A stretch of DNA of 64,000 nt from Ampelocalamus luodianensis (GCA_036346255.1 CM070620.1:64342522-64406521), one strand, 5' to 3'; counted from the stretch's first letter, positions 21,365 through 32,791 are shown. The notes: generated from the letters alone by a model not told the origin. A program made the numbers and translations.

Positions 21365-22613
21365 ATGCTACATAAGCTTGACGATGGTCACCCCCAGACA
21401 ACACCGTTTTCAACAGTCAAACAGTCAGCGGCTAAGGACGCACCTTCCAGGTATTATATTTTATCACATCCCATTTCAATTTACCAATGAAAACATCTGA
21501 TTCTTACCTACATCCTTTTACCGCCTGTGAAAACTGATCCGTTTGCTCTTTGCTGCAATAGAGGAGACAGTTCTCCATCACAGCCTATTCGCAAAAGCCT
21601 ATTTATTGATTACGATGCTACAAACCGCTCCATGGATACAGAGGTATGCTTACAAAAAAAAAAAAAAAAAACCAGATTTTATACCATCTTACCTGAATTG
21701 CCCCTTTCCTCAGATTTTCTGGCCAATATCTATTATTCATGCCATCCTCCACCTACAGAAGCATCTGCTTCCATCATCACCTACATGTAACTCCATGGAT
21801 AGAGGTATGCTTACAAAAAAAAACCCCATATTTTATAGCCATCTTACCTGAATTTCCCCGTTCCTCATATTTTCTGGCCAATATCTATTATTCATGCCAT
21901 TCTCCATCGACAGAAGCATCTGCTTCCATCATCACCTACATGTATCCATTTACTACATCATTATACCATCCAAAGACAATGTCTAACTTACGCTGCGTTA
22001 ACTCATTGCACATGCCTACTACAACAGTACAACTATCCAGTGAAATAATACTATCTATCTTACATCCAGAACATAGATAGGCCAAGAAAAAAAACAGCCA
22101 AAACTGCATACATACTATCACTCATATATACAATTGTTCTATGCTCACTAACATTAAAGATTTTTATCTATTTACTTATACTATGTTACCATTTCGTTTT
22201 AATCTTTTTAGAAATATCTACTAGATTTCTCCTGTTTACATTTGCAGCGCAGCAAAATGCAAACTGGAAAATCTGTGGCATCACCGGATGAAACTTCACC
22301 TTCTTTTACAACTAAAAGGTATGTTAGCATCGCCATCTCGGTCACATACTGGCAGAGGTCTCATACTGCGTCTTAGGTTATATATGAAGTTTCAAAAATT
22401 TAACTCTTGATTTCTTGCACCATAATACTCAGACATACTTACACAGATCTGTATCGCTCACTACCCACGCTACGGCCGAACCATCGACAAAGAAAACACG
22501 TTCATCACAATTTCATATATTCATGCGATCTCAGTGCCTTGCTGTCCTTAAAGATGCCCGGCCATCACTTCAACTTCCCTGGCATAAAAAAACTGGAAAC
22601 TGGACTAAAATAA
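21365..22613 (+). CDS. Four-exon gene model, unknown protein of about 139 aa
   Basis: Exons at 21365-21450, 21562-21643, 22248-22318 and 22433-22613 join in phase through GT-AG introns: donors CCAG|GTATTA, AGAG|GTATGC, AAAG|GTATGT; acceptors CAATAG, TTGCAG, ACTCAG. The ATG at 21365 is directly preceded by an in-frame TAA, and the frame stays open to TAA at 22611-22613. The N-terminal half is polar, with RGDSSPSQPIRKSLFIDYD in exon 2 and an S/T-rich exon 3. Exon 4 is His/Arg-rich (NHRQRKHVHHNF) and ends PGHHFNFPGIKK. No family is recognised; no signal peptide or membrane segment is seen. It lies on the same strand as the SSII and HCS fragments and could be the 3' part of a third captured gene rather than a complete one. 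The ATG may be coincidental. Confidence 0.5.
21628..21950 (+). repeat. Tandem duplication carrying an exon end and splice donor
   Basis: Two units with a 163-bp period. Unit 1 starts CTCCATGGATACAGAG|GTATGCTTAC, the last bases of exon 2 of the four-exon model plus its donor. Unit 2 (from 21791) repeats this with small changes, a shorter A-run and 'ATAGAG' in place of 'ATACAGAG'. The rest of each unit (TTACCTGAATT..., GCCAATATCTATTATTCATGCC, GAAGCATCTGCTTCC) is nearly identical. Confidence 0.85.
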
Positions 22614-22879
22614 TAGCAGAGTTTTATGCTCAAATGAACTATAGAAATTGCGCAATCAAACCAAGATTAATTACGGTCAGCATTCAGCAATGAATGAGAA
22701 GTTACTAACAAATAAGCATTCTTTCCTACAAATAGCCAAGTGTGCAGACAATTTGCAGAAGTGAGTTGAAGCCATTTACCTGAGAACACTCTAGCACTTT
22801 TGCATAGTGTTAATTAAAAACAGGTCATGTAATCAATAGTGAAAATTTTTAACAAGGATAAATTCTCTATAACAATAGG

Positions 22880-24463
22880 CTCTGCAGCACGGACACTCCG
22901 GAAAACTACCGTATCCATGTCAAACGCCGTGTCCGACACGGACATGTGTCGGACACGGCTCGGACACGTGTCGGCAGCGTCTAGTCTACTTTAAAATTCA
23001 ATTTTAATTAAAACAATCCCAACACGTGTCGTACACAGCGTGACGGCATGTCCAACATGGCCCAGGACACAGCCCACGCCCCAGCACCGAATGCGCTAAC
23101 CCTCATCCCAAATCCCACACCCCAGCCGAAGCTTACTGCCTCCCTCCCTCACGCTCGTCGGCCTCGACGCGCCGTCGACTCGCCACGGGATCGAGCTCCC
23201 TCCTCCCTCGCTCCGCCGGATAGAGCTCCCTCCTCCCTCGCTGTGCCGCCGGATCGAGCACCCTCCTCCGGTCCTTCCTCGTACCGTCGGATAGAGCTCC
23301 CTCCTCCCTCGCTGCGCCGCCGGATCGAGCGCCCTCCTCTGGTCCTCCCTCGCTGAGCCGCCGGCCCCAGATCCTCCTCCCACGCGCCGCGGCTCCAGAT
23401 CCTCCTTCGATCCTCTCTCGCTGCGCCGCCAACCCCAGATCATCCTCCCTCATGCCGTGGCTCCAGGTCCTCCTCCGGTCCTCCCTCGTGCCGTGGCTCC
23501 AGCTCCTCCTCCGGTCCTCCCTCATGCCGTGGCTCCAGCTCCTCCTCTGGTCCTCCCTCGTTGCGCTTCCGGCCCCAGATCCTCCTCCCTCGCGCCACGG
23601 TTCCAGCTCCTCCTCCCTGGCTCCCTCTCGCCGCCGACTCGCTGCGCCTCGTCGAGCCTCCCTCGCACCTCCAACCTCTCCTGCGTAAGTCCCTAGTCCC
23701 CTCTTATCTTCTTCACTTCTTGATGCCGTCTGGTTGATGTTGATGGCCTCTACTCCTTTCAATGAAATGAGGTAGAGCTCCTCCCATCTTTCCAGAGCCC
23801 AGATGCTAAAGGCCATTGGCCACTGGCCGAGCCCAGATTCTAGTGCTAAATGTGTAGTACATACATGCAGAGAAAAGTAGATAAATATAAATGAATGCAA
23901 TGATGCACTGTCACCGATGCAGATGCTTGTTTAGTTATTCTTATCTTAAATTGTTATTATGTTATTGAACCCTGCATTTAAGTTTCTATGTTTGAACTTA
24001 GCTACTTGTTAATTTTTATCGCTTATCAGTTATCAATTGTTGTTACTCTATTGCTTTGACCCTTTGATTGTTCAAGAATCAAGTATTCAAGTATATATGT
24101 TATCTTTATAGTCTTGCAACTCTTGCTGATCATGTTACTTCTTTTCCCAGGTTTATGGAATTATGATTTCTAAAAATGGTATTCATATGAACAATTGAAC
24201 ATATCATGATTCATGAATTGACTGCAAGAAGAATGAAGAGGCAAGGGTCATCTTTGAGAGGTACATATTCTGAGTTTACTTTACACTTTATAACATTTCA
24301 GTTCAACAAGCATGAAGAAATATAAAAAATGATACATATATGTAATTTATTCTTATTATTTAAATATATATAGCCGTGTCGCCCTATCGGTATTTTTGGG
24401 AAAATGGCGAATTCCCGTGTCGGTGTCATGTCGTGTCGACGTATCTGTGTCCATGCATCATAG
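22880..24463. mobile_element. Non-autonomous hAT-like DNA transposon, 1.6 kb
   Basis: Left end CTCTGCAGCACGGACAC; the reverse complement of the right end is CTATGATGCATGGACAC, giving about 17-bp imperfect TIRs. They are flanked by ACAATAGG (22872-22879) and ACAACAGG (24464-24471), an 8-bp duplication with one mismatch, as expected for hAT. Repeated GTGTCGGACACG-type palindromes lie next to both ends (22925-22975, 24368-24450). No transposase is present. The middle holds a GC-rich repeat block (23050-23690) that ends CTCCTGC|GTAAGT, a good plant splice donor, suggesting captured 5' gene sequence. Confidence 0.7.
23170..23650 (+). repeat. GC-rich imperfect tandem repeats inside the hAT element
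   Basis: Two interleaved unit types: one based on GATCGAGCTCCCTCCTCCCTCG plus CTGCGCCGCCG (23195-23350), and one of about 36 bp based on CCGTGGCTCCAGCTCCTCCT (23450-23560). Both strands are open by composition, which explains the long frames at 23048-23356 plus and 23133-23900 minus. I do not call these genes. Confidence 0.7.
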
Positions 24464-25969
24464 ACAACAGGCATGCATGCTTAGTGGATCAATCCAAGAC
24501 GTCACCTTTGTTGGTTTCAGAAAATGAGAAAAGATAACAAAATTCTCACAAAGCATAGGTTGCGATCTCATTATTGACTTAGAACCATAATATCAACATA
24601 TATATGCAATTAGCACAATCTTAGTCATGCGTCATCAGTCTCTCTACCAATCATGAAGCAACAATGACGAAACCTTCATTAAATTCCAACCTAGAATAAA
24701 CAATGTCATACAGGAACTACTATTATCATAAGATTCGAAGCTTCAGAAAAAAGAACATATTATTTACATGAAACAAATCGAGGGTCAAGTTCTATAAGTC
24801 CAGATACACACAATGCTAAATACTACTCCCCTTGCTTCTTTTGGTGGTCATAAATCTGGTAGAGCATAAATCAAATATATATATATTCATATAATATATC
24901 AATATAGAATCAATAACTGAAAGCAAAGCATGAGGTAGAGAAGTAGCTAATTTTTTTTTTTTACAACTAGCTATCTTCTTTGAATCGACAAATTATTCAC
25001 TTGATATCCCATGAGAAATTCATCAAACTTGAGCAATTCAAGTTTGATGAGGTAGCACCCAAAAACCAGAATTGATGTGCGCTCAAATTTCTCTTGAGCA
25101 ATTCATCAAACACCTTCCGCGCACTCACTTGTACTTGCTTCATATTAAAAAAAAGAGAGGATTTTCATAAGCAAAAAAGAGACGATGGCCAAGGCCCGAT
25201 GACCGGATGATGTACGTACTTGAAGGGGCCGAGGCTCGACTGCGGAGCAGGGTGGAAGAAAGTTGGAGATGGCAGCGAAGGGGAGGCGGCTGCCTAGGGC
25301 TACGACGTCTGGGTTAGGAGGGGAGGTGGCGGCTGCCTAGGGCGGCAGGGCTGGGATATCGTGGAGGCGGCGACGTAGGGGGATAGGAGGCTAGGTTCGA
25401 TGCAAAGGCCATTGCGGCAATATCGCAAGCATTTGGTGAGCGTAAGGAGCGGCAAGGAATGTTGAGTCAACGGCCGGCAAAGCAATTTTACAAATAGATG
25501 GTGCTTAAGAGAACTATATGATTTTTTGAAAGAAGCTAAGGAGAAGTAGGATTGAAGCAGAGGAGTTGCAGGTGGACCGGGGAAGGTAAAGAATGGAAAA
25601 GCGTCATGGGGATGGAGCAGGCCTGACCGGTGGAGGAGGATGGGACATTTGGATTGCTTTGAGATTTGTGTGGTTCAAGGTGGCAAAATCTGAAGAGGGG
25701 CGTTGAATGGTGGTGTTCAAGCCCTTCCCTCAAAGAATTTTTATCTCTAGTCAGAGCTGAAAATAAATTCTATGGTCCGCCGTCCATGGGGCTGCCACGT
25801 GAGGGGTGGGGGATCCAACGGTGGGAGAGAGGGGCCTCTTGGTGAGGCCCTCCCCCATAGAATTTGCTTTCGTCGGAGCTAGCTACTGGGATTTGGGAGT
25901 GGAAGAGAACGGGGAATTGAAGTGAGGATTTTTATTCCGTACTGTACAGGGCAAAGTATGGAAATAGCT
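24464..25969. other. Island right part, no gene; hairpin at 25021-25049
   Basis: AT-rich sequence followed by a GC-rich, gene-like but unidentified stretch at 25180-25460, which includes a GGCGGCTGCCTAGGG sequence twice. CATCAAACTTGA-GCAAT-TCAAGTTTGATG at 25021-25049 is a perfect 12-bp stem. Nothing here has a recognisable protein product. Confidence 0.55.
25751..25885. mobile_element. Possible MITE of about 135 bp
   Basis: AGAGCTGAAAATAAATTCTATGG (about 25753-25775) is mirrored by CCATAGAATTTGCTTTCGTCGGAGCT (about 25855-25880), giving about 15-20 bp imperfect inverted ends. No TSD could be settled. Weak evidence. Confidence 0.35.
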
Positions 25970-26292
25970 CTTTTGCCTACGCTTCGACTCTATCAGCCTA
26001 TTGAAGCGAGCATTTGTTCTCCGAATGAGTTGAAAATTTCACAAGGGAGTTTTGTCTTCTTGTTGTGAAGCATGACTCATTTATTTTCTTGGTATTTTGG
26101 ATAATAGAAATTATCTTTTGCAAGTTCTTTATCATGTGGAGTTTTGACCATGTACTTCTTTTGGGAATAAATGGAGTGATGATGTTTAATGCTTCTTCTT
26201 TAGGAAAGAAAGTGTCAAAACTCTCTTGTAACATTTTGTTGTGTTAAGTGCGAGGTTGTAAGCATAGAAGATAATTGATATGGCATGGTACA
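25970..26292 (+). mobile_element. Fragment of non-coding LARD interior, sense
   Basis: It matches the interior of A at about 3590-3850 block by block (for example CATTTATTTTCTTGGTATTTTGGATAAT versus CATTCGCTTGGTGTTTTAGATAAT, then CTTCTTTTGG and TCAAAACTCT). The left boundary with the island is approximate. It ends at GTACA, where antisense element E begins. It is the remnant of an older element into which E inserted. Confidence 0.65.
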
Positions 26293-29200
26293 TGTAACAC
26301 TCCAGCCCAATATGAGCCTGAAATGCTATTAAAGGAACACTAAACAATTCTAAACTAGGACAATTTACTAAATTTCGATAGTACCTCCTTTGTATAGTTA
26401 ACTATACAGAGGTTCCAACAGATAAAGGAATATCATAGCTAAATATTGCAACAACCAATATCACCACTAAGCATTAAAACATGCTAATAAGCTAGAACAT
26501 ACGCAAAGATATCCAAAATATGTTACTCTTCATTATTACAAATAACTCGATGCAAGAAGCATAACCCTAATCAAATCTTAAGCAGTTTACTTATTTATTA
26601 ATGGACGATCTAAAATTTGATCAACTTTTAAAGATGCGGGGCAGTGCGTGAATCCAACTCAAGTCTACTCCCTTCCATGCTTGCCGTTCTTGCAAAAGGT
26701 ACCTAAAAACACAACAAAAGCAAGGGTGAGCCCAAAGACTCACTAATAACGAAACATTAAACTCACAATTACAGCATCAACATTCAATTCCAAAGCTTTA
26801 CTCCAAATCATATCACATGTTTATGTAATGCAAATGTGCAATGCATCTTTTTCTCTTTTACTCTTTTCGTATTTTACTGGTAACATGAGGTATACATCCG
26901 TCGATGTATACCCTTGCCTGTACCCTCTAGCACAGGGACCAAGAACCTATACTCCACAAGTATAGGGACCACAGCCCATCGTTTTCATGATGGGGACCTC
27001 TACTCAATGCCCACATTCCACGAATGTGGGGACCACAAGCCCGTCATTTACATGGAGGGGACCTCAAATCAATGCCCACACTCCACGAGTATGGGGACCA
27101 CAAGCCCGTCATCTACATGACGGGGACCTCAAATATACATGCCTGGTCACCACGTGACCAAGTCTCAAGTATGCTCTCATTGTGCACATGAACAATCACA
27201 TTTTCAATAACATGAATAACAACAATACCATACATGAATAACAATTATTCGTATCACAAGCATTCACCATCCTTGATCATTCATATCACACTATCAACCA
27301 AGCATAGCTAATATGTATCAAAATACTAGCACTCACTGTCAAACATTCATAATTATTCTATCAATCAGAGTACTTGCCTTAACCACGTGAGAACGAAGGA
27401 TGTGAAGAGGGTGCTGCCTCCGGGACCAATCTCCCACCTAAATTTATTTAAAAACATACTAAGACAATAGTAATGGACCAAACAAACTATATAGACAAAC
27501 ACGAACTCGCAATAGATTTTAACACGATTCCAACTCAAATTCCTAAATGTTGGTCTGTCCCCTCTGTGAACAGTCACATTCAAAAATTCATATCTTTCAA
27601 TACAGGAGTCCAAATGAGGTGTTCTTGGACTTCCTTGAAAGGTTATCAATTTCTACAACTAAACCTAGTTGATGGGCCTTCCTGATGGGGCCATCTAATA
27701 CCCCTACCAAGCTAATTAACAGAACATCAATTTCACATCAGGTTCTTTGGACAGTATACTAAAACTACCATAACATTTAGTACTTTTGTCCAAATTTTAC
27801 GTTCTTGAGCTTCCCTAAAATCCACGACAAGTATCTACAACTTTCGTTATATTGAGCTCCTCTAATTTTTCATTTAACTGATCGCTTAAGCTAGATTACT
27901 AAAACCTGTCAAAATACTGAGAGATTTGCAGAATAGCAGTGCTACAAAATTCGTAACTTTTGAACCACTCGTTCAAACGATGCGATCTTATACTCTACAG
28001 AAAGGTGTCGACGTCACCTACAACTCTCTAGGAGACGGCCAGACCTGATTTCACCATTATCATCCTCAAAACAGTCGGACACTACAGACTGCCCTAAACT
28101 GATCTAATATCGATATTGCCAAAATACAATGCTATATGACTAATCGAACGGGATTGGGGGGGGGGGGGCGGGTTTATCCTTGGAGAATGAGATGACGAAT
28201 GCGGAGACCCAGCAGGGCTCCTTCCTCTTCTCCTTCTCCCCTTCTTCTTCCTTTCTTCTTCTTCCTCCCTCTCCTTCCTTTCTCCTCTTGGCATGGCAGT
28301 AGGGAAGGGAATTGCTAGAGTACCCATGTGCTACAGTGGCAGCGTGGTACTGTAGCAGGTGTGCTACAGTAGAGAATAGGGTTTTCCCCTCCTTCTATTA
28401 GTGGCCGGCCCCTCATGGGCCTCCTAGGCCAAGACCCGAGGTCCAGGTTATCGAAGAACTGCAGAAACCCCCTTTTTCTTATGTCTAGTTTTTCTTTTGA
28501 ACGCTTTCTTTCTTATAATAAATCGGAGTATGATATTCTACCCCCCTTAAACTGGATTAGACCCCGAATCCTCACACCGAACTATGCAAAAGTTCAGATG
28601 CAGCTGCAGAACTAATAGCGATAACACGTACCTGCTGCGAACAAATATGGACACTGCTCGTGCATGCGAGACTCCAGTTCCCATGTCGATTCTCGCTCAT
28701 ACTGATGCGACCATAGCACTTCGACGAAGACCAACGTCTTATGCCTCAACGCTCATTCTGACCTCCCCAGCATACGTACCAGGCGAGACTCAGACGTGAG
28801 GTTTTTACTCGCTTGCTAACGTCTCAAATGAAACCTCAAATCTCCGGATCTCTCAGGTGCTCACTCAGCACCAGAACATACCAGACGATGCGTACTCCAT
28901 GTGTGGACCCAAGATAGTCCTAGCGTACACCATCTTTCAAAATCTCCACAACTATCAGAAACAGTTAATGTACCTTGGGCCAACTTCCCTTTGGGTACTA
29001 AAGCACACAACATGCACAACACATTCGGAACTCTTGTCCCATTTCTCAATCGACCTCTTCATCTCAACAAGGAGTAGTACCTCCTTTAACCAGGGACACA
29101 ACAGAACTCGACTGAAAATAAAGGATTCTCATTACAAACACGCATTACCAACTCCCCACCAAAAAAGTTAAATCCAAAACCAAAAGGTTCATCAAGAAAC

Positions 29201-30365
29201 TCTTCCAATTTCCATGTAGGCAGTTTGCCAATGAACACCACATAAGCCAGAGGCGAAAATCACTCGAATGCCCAAAACAACCATTTTCTTTCTTTTTCTT
29301 AACCAAAAAGAATCACGCAATACCAAGAAGAACCAACTTAATTTATAATTGGCATATGTCATAGGGATAAAGCTCAATTAAAAACCACGAGAACGTTTCA
29401 TTATCCGAGAATACAACCTTTTTCTCAAACTTTCTTTTAAGAATTCAACTTTATCTTAAATCATGAGATTCCAAACCATTGCATAACACACTAATTCTTT
29501 TCTTTTAATTTGGCAACCTCAAAGCTATGCTCAAACTGAACACAAAATCCACACCTATGTAGAGAGAGTCTTCCAATCCACAATAACATACTCTGATCAA
29601 CTTCTCTACCAAAGGAATTACTTTGACAAATAATCCCCAACACACCTCAAAATAGTTATCAGCCACAATCACATCACCTCAATCTTTTAAGGATAATCAA
29701 CTTGAAATTCACCACATTCGGCACTCATTTACTACATCCAAAGGATTCTATCAAAGATCACCATAACTCTTGGAACCTAATCATGGGAAACCAAGATGCT
29801 AGCCTAAAAATACAAAGCCCAAATTCAACCTCTAAGACTCCTACAATGAACTTCGTATATACTTGATAGGTAACCCTCATATCTAGTGACTAAAATTTCA
29901 TACAACTCAACAATAACCCAAGTCATTAATATCAACGTTCCTCACAAATCAAGTAACCGCCCAAGGCATTTCATTTCACCAATCTTGGACCTTCACTAAA
30001 CCACACCAATCAAATTCAGCTACATGACCATAATATACCCATTCTCAATACCCTCACTAATTGATCAAGATTCAATCATACTCAATCACTAGCGTCAATA
30101 AATAAATATATTCTTGACCAAATTATCCTTAGAGATAATCTAACTCCCAAAGGGTTACTCACTGAGGCTGAGTCATACTTGACAATAACTCAACAATCCC
30201 TGCTATCCCATTAATTAACACGATGATTAGATTTCTCCACACTACTACTCTCATTAAACTACACCATCATAATTCTTATACCCAATCTTACCGAGTACCC
30301 AATTGCAATACTCTATTAAATTGATCAAGATTTCCATGCTTTCTTTCAAAATGAACAAAAGATCT
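26293..30365 (-). mobile_element. Element E: antisense LARD-type element, truncated by insertion F
   Basis: The plus-strand left end is TGTAACACTCCAGCCC. LTR 26293-28535; the end at 28535 is decayed (GTATGATA instead of GTATTACA). It is followed by the antisense PPT (TTCTACCCCCCTTAA, 28536-28550) and hairpin GGATT...AATCC (28554-28571). The interior 28536-30365 is non-coding and matches the 3' half of the A interior. It stops at GATCT where F starts. The PBS half and the other LTR are not seen, so they were lost or lie beyond the nest. Confidence 0.8.
26865..27162 (-). other. Expanded hairpin array in the E LTR
   Basis: Plus-strand stems include GTATACATC-CGTC-GATGTATAC (26890-26911), CCTATACT-CCACA-AGTATAGG (26947-26967), CCCACATT-CCACG-AATGTGGG (27020-27040), CCCACACT-CCACG-AGTATGGG and CCCGTCA-TCTACA-TGACGGG (about 27104-27123). 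A module of about 65 bp, containing a CCCACA.. hairpin and a CCCGTC.. hairpin, is present in tandem, giving three CCC(A/G)TC-type hairpins. Elsewhere there is one. Confidence 0.8.
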
Positions 30366-32789
30366 TGTAATATCCCAAAATTAACCCTTGAGGGCCTATG
30401 CGCAATTAGGTAAAAGAGGGTATGTGAAAACAAAGTATTTTGGAGTTTTCAAGGAGGATTTAAGTCTGCCTTTTAAAAACTTCGTGGGGGGAGTGGATTC
30501 TAGAAAAAACCCTAGCAGTCTTTTCTTTTTCCCCATCGTGCGCCGCCAACAGCCATAGTCTTTTTCCTGCGCTTCGTTTCCTCCTCTGTTGCGCGCCGCG
30601 TGATCGCTGAAGACAAACCCATTCATCGCTGTGCATCAGTTTATCTCGTGCGTAGCCGCAGCCCGAGCGTGGGAATTTCCAGACAGTCCGTTCGTCGCTG
30701 CATCGGTTTGTCTTTTCTCGTTTCCTTGCGCTACTTCGTTTAGCTACTGCCACATGCTTTTCATTACTTGGCTAGTAGGGAGAGAGAGAGATTTATTTTA
30801 TTTTAATAGGTGCACTGGTTAGGGATAGGTGAATTAAATATTAGTAGTTTGCTGCATGCGCCATTGGAGAAGTAAGGGAAAGAGAGAATTAAATAGTGCT
30901 AATAATTAATTAGCAAGCTTTGTCCCGTAGCCATGTGTGCATGCGTTTATTTAATTAGAGTAGTTGAGGAGAAAGATTACATTGTTAATGTTGCATGAGT
31001 AGTTAATTAATTTGATCCATTCTGTTACTTGTTTTCCCCCGATTAGATGCATACTTAATTGTTATAGCAATATCGGTATCATGGTCTGCTCAGGACAAAT
31101 TTCGTTAGACAGTCGTTTTGTTATAGTTAAGTGCAGATTTAGTCTCGGGCATCTCCTAGAAAGTTGTGGAGGACGTCAATAGCTTTCAATGAGGTGCTAG
31201 ATCGTATAATTTGGACCCCTGTAGCAAAAGTTATGAATTTAATCGTGCGGCTGTTCTGCGAGTCTGTCAGTAGTTTGACAGGTTTTAGTAATCTGACCTG
31301 TGCAATCTGTTAAAGGGGAAATTAGAGGATCTCAGTCTAATGAAAGTTGTAGATAACTGTCGTAGCTTTCAGGGAAGCACAAGAACGCAAAATTAGGATA
31401 AACGAGCTGAAAATTATGATCGTTTTAGTGTTCTGTCCAGAGGGCATGACGTGAAATCGATGTGTTGTTAATTAGCTTAAAAGGATATTATATGGCCGAA
31501 TCAGGGAGGCTTACCAACTAGGTTTAGTTGGGGAATTTGATAACCTTTGAATGAAGTCCAAGAACACCTAATTTGGACCCCTATACGAAAAGATATGAAT
31601 TTTAGAACATGACTGTTCACAGAGGGTACAGAATAGCAATTAGGAATTTGGAGACGGAATTGGGTTGCAAGCTATTGCTAATTGTGTTTGCTTTTATAAT
31701 TCATGTGGTTCGTTACTGTGGTCTTAGTCTATGTTCTTGATTGAATTTAGGTGGAGGAAAGGAACGGAGGCAGCACCGACTTCACGTTCCCAGTTCTCAC
31801 GTGGTTAAGGCAAGTGCATTGTTTGTTAGTTGGGTGTGATTGATTGGTCATGTTTGTATGCTTTTCGATATTTGATTGAGTATCAAGATTGCTTGCATGA
31901 TGATTGTTTTAAGAATGGTGGTTGCTCCAAGTATGTCTATGCTCTATTGTGATATGATGTTGTCGTCTTGATGAACATTGATGATAAATAAAAGATGAGC
32001 ATGTGCATATTGAGATCATGTTGAGGCTTGGTCACGTGGTGACCAAGTATGCTTTCCTTTGAGATCCCCGTCATGAATGTGACGGGCTTGAGATCCCCAC
32101 ACTCGTGGAGTGTGGGCTTGAGGTCCCCATTACTTGCGGAGTAATGGGCAATTGGTCCCTGTGCTCGCGAGCACAGGCATGGGTATGCAACGACGGTTGC
32201 ATACTTTGCATTACCGGTAAAATGCACAAAGAAAGATTAAGAGAAAGGATCCTTGAGCATTGCATTTGCATATGAGTTGCTTTATTGGTGTGTTTCTTAC
32301 TATGAATACTGATGCTATAACTTCTGTTTTGTACTTGCTGAGTTTGTGGACTCACTCTTGCTTTTGTTGTTGTTTTAGGTACCCGATCCAAGAACGACAT
32401 GCATAGGGGGAAGTAGATTAATAGTCACACACACATATCATGAACCAAATAAAGATGAATAAACTTCAGACTGTGTTTCTTATCTTTGGGCGAGTTGCTC
32501 AAAGGTTTATTATGTCTTGTCTCATGCAGTGGTTCAAGTGTAATAATGATGAGTAGTGGAACTTTATACTTCGTTGCGGTTGCTAGTTACTTAGCATGTC
32601 TGTTTTTGAATATCTATTGATGACTCTGGTTGATGGTTTAGCTAATTATGAATTATCTGTATGTTGGAACCTCCGTGTAATTAACTTTACAAGGGAGGTT
32701 TTGCCAAAATTTAATAAAATTGCCTTGATTAGAATTATTTAGGGTTTGTTCAGTAGCATTCTAGGCTCATGTCGGGCTGGGGTGTTACA
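30366..32789 (+). repeat. 5' LTR of element F
   Basis: It contains the degenerate 'caaaagttatg...ctgtccag' repeats (about 31195-31265, 31340-31440, 31550-31630), AAG|GCAAGT with GC at 31810, the hairpin array 32027-32226, the TGAGT/ACTCA hairpin (about 32339-32355) and TTTTAG|GT with AG at 32377-32378. D is the closest LTR by sequence; CTACAGT boxes are not seen here. Confidence 0.88.
32027..32226 (+). other. Seven-hairpin array in the F LTR
   Basis: The cleanest copy: CTTGGTCAC-GTG-GTGACCAAG (32027-32047), CCCGTCA-TGAATG-TGACGGG (32067-32086), CCCACACT-CGTGG-AGTGTGGG (32096-32116), CCCATTACT-TGCGG-AGTAATGGG (32126-32148), CCTGTGCT-CGCG-AGCACAGG (32158-32177), GTATGCAAC-GACG-GTTGCATAC (32183-32204) and TGCATT-ACCGGTAA-AATGCA (32207-32226). 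All stems except the last are 7-9 bp and perfect. Confidence 0.9.
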
Positions 32790-32791
32790 GT

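Noticed and set aside
23133..23900. 255-codon minus-strand frame rich in Arg, Gly and Glu
   Set aside because: It is the reverse reading of C-rich tandem repeats inside the hAT element; openness is compositional.
16036..25969. Helitron as the vehicle of the gene fragments
   Set aside because: No convincing 5' TC start and no 3' hairpin followed by CTRR could be placed, so I call only gene-fragment capture and leave the vehicle open.
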